Source: a virus
Reading direction: 5' to 3' (one strand)
Length of the DNA: 36,929 bases
IMG/VR virus record: IMGVR_UViG_3300042522_001307
Location: 1-36,929 of that record
Shown piece by piece: positions 16,495 to 23,823 of the stretch (position 1 is the first letter of the stretch; each line of letters begins with the position of its first letter). The notes beneath the pieces are model-generated. The model did not search any database. It saw only the letters and a list, made by a program, of their open reading frames with translations, and was not told the DNA's origin. The position numbers and the translations under genes were made by a program.

Positions 16495-17018
16495 GTTAAT
16501 TTAGCCCCAACTATAGCTTTGAAATTACAACCCTTTTGCAGAGCCTTGTCTGCCCACATTAACTTAGTAAGTTCCAAGTGATTGCTAGTTCCAAATGCAC
16601 CCACTTCCTCATGTACTTTCTTACTCAAAAGTAAGCCATTTAAAGTTGCTTCTACAAAATTCCAATTTCTGTTTACTACAGGGAATAAAATATCTTTATA
16701 GCTTTGAATATATTTTGAATTTTTATCATCAATATTTTTGGGCACAGTAATGCCTGCAAATATAAAATAAACCCATTCTGTTTGTGCGACTTCACAAATA
16801 GAGTCGATGGCGGTTGTTAGGCAATCGCCTTTTTTAATTAACTTTGTGTTATCAAAAGGAAGAGTGCAAATTTCTGAAGTTGGCAATACTGCAACAATTT
16901 TTTCGTATGAGTATTGTAAATTTTTTAAAGAATCAATTGTTTTTTTGATTTCATTCAATCCTTTTTCATGCGCCAGAACACCAACGGTCATATCTAATTT
17001 TTTGCTTTGAAATAGCAT
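16491..17018 (-). CDS. Small glycosyltransferase-2-like (GT-A fold) protein without a clear DxD
   Basis: 175 residues from the ATG at 17018, which has GGAG six bases upstream; an ATG at 17030 lacks such a site. The pattern resembles a compact family-2 glycosyltransferase: first strand MTVGVLAHEKG, helix with KTIDSLKNLQ, strand KIVAVLP, helix with GDCLTTAIDSICEVAQ, strand WVYFIFAGITVP, then FPVVNRNWNFVEATLNGLLLSKKVHEEVGAFG, like the family's segment after the DxD where 'hVGxFd' often appears. The metal-binding DxD position is AGI here, so classical GT activity may be lost or altered. The protein is shorter than usual GT2 enzymes (often 220-300). It lies directly upstream of the appendage genes, which suggests a modifying or scaffolding role for them. 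Confidence 0.55.
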   Translation of the reverse strand: MLFQSKKLDMTVGVLAHEKGLNEIKKTIDSLKNLQYSYEKIVAVLPTSEICTLPFDNTKLIKKGDCLTTAIDSICEVAQTEWVYFIFAGITVPKNIDDKNSKYIQSYKDILFPVVNRNWNFVEATLNGLLLSKKVHEEVGAFGTSNHLELTKLMWADKALQKGCNFKAIVGAKLT

Positions 17019-17068
17019 GTTGCGCTCCATTTGAAGATGTTCAATTAGAAGCTATTAGCTGTTTTTTT

Positions 17069-17872
17069 TCAACCGGCGCTTACAATAAAATCAATAATGA
17101 TTACATCTGCCGCTGTAATTGCAGTATTTAAAGCAAATCCTGTTTTGGCGGTAGTTGGCGTAAATCTGTTTTGTACCCATGGATCAGTAGGATCGGATGT
17201 TGGCACATAAACTAAATTGCTTGGAAAAATTCTTACGCCGTTAATAAAAACTTTCAAACTATTTGTTTCAAAAGGAGCCGAAATTCCTGTTAAATAATTA
17301 ATGTAGTTTGGAGTTGTGTTAGCACTAACTGGAGTAACATTGTCATAGTGTACATGGCCATCTGGTTGAGCAACCACATTTGCAATTATTTCTTGACCAT
17401 TTTGTATAGACCAGTTGACTGTTGCAGAAGGCACAAAAGTTACTTGCCCGTTATCAAATTGTACATTGGGATACACTGCAGAAGACGCAAATGATGGGCC
17501 AACTTGAACTCCAACAGTAACATTTGTAGCATTCTCATCTACTGAAGAGAGTTTGGCTCTTTCTTCACTCGTCATTCTTACATACGAAACATAGTCAGGC
17601 CCAACGCCATCTTCATGATATCCTATGTTATGCATAGCTATGTTGACAGCTAATGGAGTCAAATTACCATATTCATCCATGCTTTGGTTAAGCCTAACCG
17701 GAAGACTTCCAGCCGATCCTCCGGCATCCTCCAACACTTGCGTGTTGATATCAACCTGAGAATTTATAATATTATCTCTTTGTATAAGAGAATCTATAGG
17801 CATATTATCAAAGGTATAATAATATGGCTGATTTGGTTCGTAAACCGGAACGTTATTTGGCAGATTAGGCAT
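17069..17872 (-). CDS. Tail fibre/baseplate-associated structural protein
   Basis: A 267-residue protein. The segment around residues 100-120 (MTSEERAKLSSVDENATNV) is the short helix motif seen in many phage tail fibre proteins (T-x-E-E-x-x-K-L-x-x-I/V-x-x-x-A). The rest is predicted beta structure: an N-terminal arm (about 1-60), a middle domain with FVPSATVNWSI and PDGHVHYDN, and a C-terminal strand-rich domain (SLKVFINGVRIFP, ADVIIIDFIVSAG) typical of fibre or baseplate-attached proteins. No enzyme motif is seen. No strong Shine-Dalgarno precedes the ATG. A 34-nt gap (17873-17906) separates it from the upstream gene and 50 nt from the downstream gene, so this stretch is less tightly packed than most of the operon. 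Confidence 0.65.
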   Translation of the reverse strand: MPNLPNNVPVYEPNQPYYYTFDNMPIDSLIQRDNIINSQVDINTQVLEDAGGSAGSLPVRLNQSMDEYGNLTPLAVNIAMHNIGYHEDGVGPDYVSYVRMTSEERAKLSSVDENATNVTVGVQVGPSFASSAVYPNVQFDNGQVTFVPSATVNWSIQNGQEIIANVVAQPDGHVHYDNVTPVSANTTPNYINYLTGISAPFETNSLKVFINGVRIFPSNLVYVPTSDPTDPWVQNRFTPTTAKTGFALNTAITAADVIIIDFIVSAG

Positions 17873-17906
17873 AATAACTATTTATCGATTAAAAAGAAAT
17901 TTTAGA

Positions 17907-18422
17907 TTAGACAAATGATAAGGTCCAAGTAAATGTCACTTGCATGTCTGCCGATTTAACCAAACTAGGATAAGTTACCATGCTATACAAAGAGTTGTCG
18001 CTGAGTTGCAATGCCATTTCATTTATAGAATATCCAACAGCATCACCAAAAAGAAGAGTGGCGACAAAAACGGCGTTAGTGGTAACAGTTCCATCCACAT
18101 AGCTATTAACGCCTTTACTCACCACTGCAGGACCATAAAGTGCAGTTCTTGCGGGACTTACTACTTTTGGTGTGCCACTTCCATCGACACCTTGACTGCC
18201 AAAAACCATGGCGTTAATGTACAAAGATGGGACCAATTCGCCCGTTGATGTTGTGGTGGCCGCAGGGCAAGTGCCCAAGGTATTCGTGAGTGCTTTTGCC
18301 AAAGCTTCTCTACCAGTTATGAGAACAGTATTGTCAAATTCATGAATGTATTTCTTTCCATTTCCATAAATGATATCGACTTTGATGCTTCCCTTGGCTT
18401 TTAATGAGTCTGTGCTTTTCAT
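17907..18422 (-). CDS. Tail/baseplate structural protein
   Basis: A 171-residue protein. The N-terminus is a strand hairpin (SIKVDIIYGNGKKYIHEFDN) followed by a short helix (GREALAKALTN). The middle has SLYINAMVFGSQG and RTALYGP, and the end has YSINEMALQLSDNSLYSMVTYP and TFTWTLSF. This layout (FG-x-x-G, INEM-x-L, LYS-x-V-T-x-P, F-x-W-x-L-x-F) is familiar from small tail or fibre-associated proteins of myoviruses. I cannot give a specific name. The start overlaps the stop of the gpI-like gene (ATGA), so the two are probably coupled and the product is likely part of the baseplate periphery. Confidence 0.65.
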   Translation of the reverse strand: MKSTDSLKAKGSIKVDIIYGNGKKYIHEFDNTVLITGREALAKALTNTLGTCPAATTTSTGELVPSLYINAMVFGSQGVDGSGTPKVVSPARTALYGPAVVSKGVNSYVDGTVTTNAVFVATLLFGDAVGYSINEMALQLSDNSLYSMVTYPSLVKSADMQVTFTWTLSFV

Positions 18423-21400
18423 GTTAAATCCCCTTCGGCTTTTTGGCCATCTTTAAATTCTATGCTAATTTTAACCTTCTCATTGTTCTTGACAAAATCT
18501 ACAGGTGATTTATTAGAGTTAGATTGTGGCATCATGTAAAAAGACATGCTGTAATTAAATGTCTGGCTCCAAACTTCTTGTCCTGCTCTGGTAACATAAT
18601 ATAAATTCTGGCCAGACAAAGCAGGAACAACTGGAGGTGCGCCTATCGGATTGTAACGGTATAGTGAATAAGAGTATGAAGTTCCTGCAGGGTTGGTATT
18701 AATTGTGCCTACGTCGGCAAAATATCCCAACATTCCAACATATGTGGGAGCAACGCTGGGCAATCCTCCGAAATCAACCTGAATAGTATAAATGTAAATT
18801 GAACTGCCATAATTAACTTCCAGCAAACATTGTTCTGGGATTAATTCTGTCCGTAAAACCACCTGTTCAGGATTGTAGAAAGTAGGCCAAGAAGCCTGTC
18901 CCTTTAATCCAGAAAATTCAAATGTTCCCAAAGCTTCCGTGAGTCTATTGTACACGGTGCCAGCAACCGAAGTTGGCGTTAACCCTATGGTGTAATTTAA
19001 TATGTAAAATGAGAAAGAATCAGTTTGGTCTAAACTATAAATCTTATAAAAATCAGTTCCATTGACAGTAAAGTACATTTCAGGACTAGGAACTGGTACA
19101 CATACATTAGCAAGACTTTGTTGTGGCAGGCTTGCGCTAGTCACCTTGGCGATTTTACATACATTATACACTCCAGTTGTGGAAGTGGTCACAATGTCAG
19201 GACTATAAATTCCCGGTTTAACTATCGAATAAGATAAGTCTTGAACCGATGTTGTGCTGAGCGGATTAGAAATGCTATTTTCTATAAATATTGTATTATT
19301 GTTTACATAAAGAATTTGATAGTCAGATGATCCTATGCGTACACTCCAAGCCTCTATAGAGCCATTTTGATAAACCGTTTTTATATCATAAATAAGATAA
19401 TCGACATTTATATCTGCAATTGAAAATTGATATGAATTGTTTATGGAAAAATTACCGTTAATTAGTTTATTAGAAATTCTGTATGTGAAACTATCGCCAA
19501 CTATAGGATCTATAATGCCAGCCGTTGTGCCATTAAATATTAATTTATAAGGCTCTACTGATAAGAATGGATTAGTATATGAGCCTATTTCTGGACCATC
19601 AAGGATCTCAAGAAAACAATTGCCTAAATCAACAAGCAAACTTTCGTAATTAACTACTTGAGTAACTGGAGCCAATACCAAACTGTCATTATATAGAGTA
19701 ATTGTGCCAGTAGATATAGGAGTTAAAACTTCATCGGCAAAATCAGTTCTAATATAATTGACTCTGCCTAATGTGGCAGGATCGGTGCTGGCGTAAGGAT
19801 CACCGCTGAAATCATACCACAGGGTCTTGCGATTAAATGCAAATTGCGCATCGCCAGCAATAAGATATTCCGAGTAATTATATTTCATTAACCATTGGAT
19901 ATTTTCTACTGGTGGCAACATGTATTCAACTACACCGCCAACAAAATTTAAAGTACGACAATTTGCGTGGAAGGGAGTATAATCACGAAGGATACCTCTT
20001 ACTTCATCCAAACGCCAATCGCTTAGGTTTTGTATAATTACATTTATACCATAATCGGCACTTATTCCACCACTACATGGTTCTTGGAAATCAGTTGCCA
20101 TATCTGAAGGATTAGTGCTGTTTCTTAGGCTACCGTTATATTCATCCATGTTGTAAACGTTTTCCGAGTAAGGAAATTCCGTTCTAATTTGTCCAAAAAC
20201 AACCGGATTATAAAAAGGATTTATAATTGGAACAAAAGAGCTAAAATATGGATCTTGTGTTGTTATCAAACGAACATTCCAGTTCTTTGATGGCATATAC
20301 GAAGTGATTAGGAAATAATCCCTATCATCTTGCAGTATCAAATACTGTAGGAAATATTGACACAGTGAAACCTGCTGGGAAGTCATGGTTTCCGTGACAT
20401 AAGTTATTTTAATGCTGTCGCCAGTCTGCAGTGGCTTGCTTGCGCCATCCCATATCATGCTGGTACTACCATCTGCATTTTGTACAAAATTTATTAATAT
20501 TGTAGACTGGTCCACAAATTCTCGTGGTATGGCTGTTACTGTCGCCAGTTGTAAAATAAATAAACCATCTCCACCATAGTCTGCCATCAGGGTGTCACTT
20601 GTGAATTTATCTAGAGCAAATTCATAAGTGTCTGAAAAAACAAAACTTTGAGTATAAATCTGTGGTAGAGTAACTTGCCAATATTGATAAAAGTCAGTAA
20701 GTACAATACCAGCTTGGTCAAAGGCCTGCACAAGAGCCTCTAAAGTGCCTTTTCTTTTAAATTGTGGTATGGCAGTTATTATCTGCCCTCTCCATCGAGA
20801 AATGTCGTTTCCTCTAAGTTTAAGGGCAAAATACTGCGCAAGAAAATTCAAATAAGGCTCTGGAGTGCAATTTGCATTCAATATATCTATAAGTCTGCTG
20901 GCTTGGTCATCAAGTCCAGTGAATGAACTGGCAACTGATTTATTCAAAGCAGTAAGTGTAAAAACACTTTTGTCTTGTTTGGCGTAGTTGGAGTCATACA
21001 TCCTTGGCATGTAGTTTGTCAGCAAGGTCATGTACTTCTCTGGGGGACATCCATGGGAAGGAATAGCCACTTCGTTTTTTATATTTGGTTCTATGTAAAA
21101 ATGCAAAAACCTTGTATACGCTTGGCTTTTATAAGCCGAAAGCCTCATAGTCCAACTAAAACAAATATAATAATCACCCTCTTTTATAGATCCCGGTTCC
21201 CAAATGAATCTAAAGTGTCCATTAGACAAAACCGGGTCATCAATCACTTGCTGTATTAGAGATGCCGAATTATCTTCCCCATATATCCACATTGGTAAAT
21301 TGCCCGGAGCACAAGTTTCTCCCGCACAATATACAGTATTGGCTTCTGAATAGAAAGTTGTATTTCCGCCAAATGTAGGCAATTGCACATTGTTAGATAT

Positions 21401-21766
21401 TGAATTATTTGGTACAGTTGTATTAACATCTGTTGTATTAGTTCTATTTGGATAAAGAGTTAATGCTCTAATTTCAGATTCGATTCTATCTTTTCTTAAT
21501 AGCAATTCTTGTTTTTGCAACTGACTAGTGCTTGTGCAATATTCTTGCTCAGTTACAAATAGTTGCCTTTCTAAAATTGGCAACACATCTGTTTGCGAAG
21601 TGGAAAAGTCTTTGGTATTAGATTGACTTCTAGATATAAAAAATATTTTTATAGTATCAAAACTTTCCGGTACTTGCGTAAAGCAATCATCTGGACCGGG
21701 TGTATACAGATCAAAAAGTATTTTATCTGTTACTTTTGGACTATTTGTGTATGGTACTAAAGCCAT
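18419..21766 (-). CDS. Oversized gpI-like baseplate protein
   Basis: A 1115-residue protein. Residues about 243-365 resemble the phage tail protein I family (P2 gpI): LLTNYMPRMYD, then FTLTALNKSVASSFTGLDDQ, LIDILNANCTPEPYLNFLAQ and the characteristic RWRGQIITAIPQFKRKGTLEAL. P2 gpI is about 176 residues, so this version carries an extra N-terminal part of about 240 residues (with ERQLFVTEQEYCT helices and an Ig-like strand region) and about 750 extra C-terminal residues of beta-rich sequence I cannot assign. It lies directly after the gpJ/gp6-like gene, the canonical gpJ-gpI order. In the baseplate gpI helps link wedges to fibres, so the large extension may hold the fibre attachment sites or replace separate wedge proteins. 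Confidence 0.8.
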   Translation of the reverse strand: MALVPYTNSPKVTDKILFDLYTPGPDDCFTQVPESFDTIKIFFISRSQSNTKDFSTSQTDVLPILERQLFVTEQEYCTSTSQLQKQELLLRKDRIESEIRALTLYPNRTNTTDVNTTVPNNSISNNVQLPTFGGNTTFYSEANTVYCAGETCAPGNLPMWIYGEDNSASLIQQVIDDPVLSNGHFRFIWEPGSIKEGDYYICFSWTMRLSAYKSQAYTRFLHFYIEPNIKNEVAIPSHGCPPEKYMTLLTNYMPRMYDSNYAKQDKSVFTLTALNKSVASSFTGLDDQASRLIDILNANCTPEPYLNFLAQYFALKLRGNDISRWRGQIITAIPQFKRKGTLEALVQAFDQAGIVLTDFYQYWQVTLPQIYTQSFVFSDTYEFALDKFTSDTLMADYGGDGLFILQLATVTAIPREFVDQSTILINFVQNADGSTSMIWDGASKPLQTGDSIKITYVTETMTSQQVSLCQYFLQYLILQDDRDYFLITSYMPSKNWNVRLITTQDPYFSSFVPIINPFYNPVVFGQIRTEFPYSENVYNMDEYNGSLRNSTNPSDMATDFQEPCSGGISADYGINVIIQNLSDWRLDEVRGILRDYTPFHANCRTLNFVGGVVEYMLPPVENIQWLMKYNYSEYLIAGDAQFAFNRKTLWYDFSGDPYASTDPATLGRVNYIRTDFADEVLTPISTGTITLYNDSLVLAPVTQVVNYESLLVDLGNCFLEILDGPEIGSYTNPFLSVEPYKLIFNGTTAGIIDPIVGDSFTYRISNKLINGNFSINNSYQFSIADINVDYLIYDIKTVYQNGSIEAWSVRIGSSDYQILYVNNNTIFIENSISNPLSTTSVQDLSYSIVKPGIYSPDIVTTSTTGVYNVCKIAKVTSASLPQQSLANVCVPVPSPEMYFTVNGTDFYKIYSLDQTDSFSFYILNYTIGLTPTSVAGTVYNRLTEALGTFEFSGLKGQASWPTFYNPEQVVLRTELIPEQCLLEVNYGSSIYIYTIQVDFGGLPSVAPTYVGMLGYFADVGTINTNPAGTSYSYSLYRYNPIGAPPVVPALSGQNLYYVTRAGQEVWSQTFNYSMSFYMMPQSNSNKSPVDFVKNNEKVKISIEFKDGQKAEGDLT

Positions 21767-21775
21767 TTTGCACCG

Positions 21776-23332
21776 TTATTCATAATGGAATCTCAAAGTA
21801 ATCTGGTCTGGTCGAATAATTTCATAGAAATTGACAATAACTTCATTTGGATTTCTATTAGTATCGTTATCTATTGTAAACTGTATGTCATACCTGTATG
21901 GTTGCGGAATGGCGCTGAGAGCCTTTAAAATATCAATGTTTCTCAACGCTTGGCCGTATTCCCAATTTTGCAAGTTGAAAAATATTGCCAAATCCCTATA
22001 AATCGATGCGCCAATTTCCTCCTCAAAAGGTATAAATTGAGGTGTCAGGAAGACATCTATGTTTAGACTGACTAAAACTATAGTTCCATTCTGTACAGTG
22101 ATGGAATCTGTCATCATTTTTTTTGTTTCTAGGTATTCATATAGCTCCAACTTGAACTGAGAAGTGGGCAGTTGCAACCCATCTGTGCCGCTTTTTACTA
22201 GAACATATATTACAATAAGATTGGCAGAGCATCCGCTGTGTCTCAGTGCGGCAATTCCTTTGCCTGTTTGTCCGTTATAAGGACTGACAAATAGGTCAAC
22301 CAAATTCTTGTAATCACTTCCTGTTACTGCTCTATTTTGTACATTTGCGTATGCTGGTAATTTTCTTCGGATATCTTCAACTGTATCACCATCATATCCA
22401 AATTGCCCTCTTGTATAGTTGGAAAGATTGACTGGTACACTGTATCCTAAAACTTCTAATGGAATAAGTATATCTTGGCTGACAAAGTTGCTAACTATAT
22501 TGCCTACAGTGCCGCCGCCAACTCTGTATACAATGGTAATATTGCTTCCTAAAGATGGAGATATTCCTGCCCTGTTATTTCCAAAACTAACGTACACTTG
22601 ATAATTGCTGTTGTATTCTATCATATACTCGGCCAAAGGCTGACTAGCAGTGAAAAAAGCAACCTGTCGCCATTTTTGACCATCAACATAGACTCGAACA
22701 CTATCCAAAAGAACTGGAGCAAATTCAAGAGTTAATACCTGATTTATTTGACCAGTTCCCACAAAGTTTTGCGTAAACGTTTGGCCTTCCAAACCAACTA
22801 TGTTGCTATTACTCAAGCTACCGGCTTGAATAATAATTGGTTGGTCAAAAATAGGTCTCATATATTGATCGGCAGGAAACAATTCGATTACCAAAGGGAC
22901 TTCGTTGCTGACCAGATTTACATCAAGTGGTGTAGGAATTTCCAAATTTATTTGCTGGGGAGTGCTTATTCTTGCTGTCCATTGACTCTTGGCAGCAATC
23001 GGTGGAGTTGGCTGAAATCCTACCAATTTAGCTAAGCGAAAAGCGCTGTCTAATTCTGTTACCGTGTTGATGAATAGCTCATTAGCTACTTGGTCAATTT
23101 TAAAAGAAAGCGTGTCGCCAACAAATGCCCAGTTTTCTATAAGCATTATTGCCAAACTAGATTCGATAAAGTCTGTAAACTCTGTGCCAAAATTGTCTCT
23201 GCAATAAGTAATTAGCCTATTTTTCAAACTCCAAAAATCTTGGTTTGTGTAATTTAAGCTTACAGGAGTTGGACGATTAGGATTTGTTGTGATTTTATAA
23301 GGAACAACTTCAAAAGGACACAATTCAGCCAT
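21776..23332 (-). CDS. Baseplate wedge protein, gpJ/gp6 family
   Basis: A 518-residue protein with the layout of baseplate J/T4 gp6-like wedge proteins: an N-terminal helical part (SLKNRLITYCRDNF, FIESSLAIMLIENWAFVGDTLSFKIDQVANELFINTV, ELDSAFRLAKLVGFQP), a central beta region, RRKLPAYANVQNRAVTGSDYKNLV (the family's typical R-x-x-x-P-x-x-x-R-A-V-T-x-x-D-Y segment, about residues 320-345) and a C-terminal part with ALSAIPQPYRYDIQF. It builds the inner wedge ring of the contractile baseplate together with gp25 and gp53. Length lies between P2 gpJ (about 300) and T4 gp6 (660). It starts 1 nt after the gp25-like stop, with AGGAG upstream. Confidence 0.9.
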   Translation of the reverse strand: MAELCPFEVVPYKITTNPNRPTPVSLNYTNQDFWSLKNRLITYCRDNFGTEFTDFIESSLAIMLIENWAFVGDTLSFKIDQVANELFINTVTELDSAFRLAKLVGFQPTPPIAAKSQWTARISTPQQINLEIPTPLDVNLVSNEVPLVIELFPADQYMRPIFDQPIIIQAGSLSNSNIVGLEGQTFTQNFVGTGQINQVLTLEFAPVLLDSVRVYVDGQKWRQVAFFTASQPLAEYMIEYNSNYQVYVSFGNNRAGISPSLGSNITIVYRVGGGTVGNIVSNFVSQDILIPLEVLGYSVPVNLSNYTRGQFGYDGDTVEDIRRKLPAYANVQNRAVTGSDYKNLVDLFVSPYNGQTGKGIAALRHSGCSANLIVIYVLVKSGTDGLQLPTSQFKLELYEYLETKKMMTDSITVQNGTIVLVSLNIDVFLTPQFIPFEEEIGASIYRDLAIFFNLQNWEYGQALRNIDILKALSAIPQPYRYDIQFTIDNDTNRNPNEVIVNFYEIIRPDQITLRFHYE

Positions 23333-23333
23333 T

Positions 23334-23750
23334 TCATACTCCTGTAGGTATCTGTATCACTAGATTTTCAACAGCATTTATTTTGTTGGGAACAAAAAAT
23401 CTTATTGCTATATAAATTGTATTGCTATTTAGATTTGCAGCTATGGCTATATCTTGGTTTGTAGAGCCATAAGAATCTGTGACTGTTACTTCTTGAACTA
23501 CTATCCTAGGTTCCCAGATCGCTATTGCGCTGTTTATTGCAGCTTTTACTCTGTCGTAAATAAGAGGATCATTGGGTTCAAAAATCAAATTTCTTAAAGA
23601 GGTGCCGTATTCCGGCATCATGACTCTTTCACCCGGATTTGTAAGGATTAGCTGTAGCAAATCCGCTTTTATGACATTTGTGTCATAAATTGTAGGCAAT
23701 AAACCCTGAGGGGTATTAACTATAGGATACGGACAACCAAGCAAATTCAT
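23334..23750 (-). CDS. Baseplate wedge protein, gp25/gpW family
   Basis: A 138-residue protein with a clear GPW/gp25 pattern: ADLLQLILTNPGERVMMPEYGTSLRNLIFEPND (about residues 29-61), where GER-x-M-x-P-x-x-G and LIFEP are the family's core, then a helix (YDRVKAAINSAIAIWEPRI) and two strands, including IYIAIRFFV. T4 gp25 is 132 residues, so this is full length. It connects the wedge to the inner baseplate and is thought to start sheath assembly. ATG with AGGAG upstream. The 73-nt gap before it is the largest non-coding gap in the operon. Confidence 0.92.
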   Translation of the reverse strand: MNLLGCPYPIVNTPQGLLPTIYDTNVIKADLLQLILTNPGERVMMPEYGTSLRNLIFEPNDPLIYDRVKAAINSAIAIWEPRIVVQEVTVTDSYGSTNQDIAIAANLNSNTIYIAIRFFVPNKINAVENLVIQIPTGV

Positions 23751-23823
23751 CTATAAATTACTCCTAAAATATTATAGTTTTCAGGTAATATTTGTATATA
23801 GTCGCTTTTATATTCCTTTTGAA
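23751..23823 (-). promoter_or_regulatory. Longest non-coding gap of the operon, with a possible internal promoter
   Basis: This 73-nt AT-rich gap separates the spike and gp25-like genes. On the minus strand it contains an exact TATAAT (plus positions 23771-23776) and a good AGGAG before the gp25-like ATG. No convincing -35 hexamer lies 16-18 bases upstream, and no extended -10 TG is present, so the promoter is only a suggestion. There is no hairpin or T-tract of terminator type. Confidence 0.25.

Noticed and set aside
17031-17068. Short palindrome AGCT-ATT-AGCT next to a T8 run as a terminator
   Set aside because: The stem is only 4 bp, and the T-run follows it on the plus strand, where no gene ends. 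On the minus strand the A-run precedes the stem.
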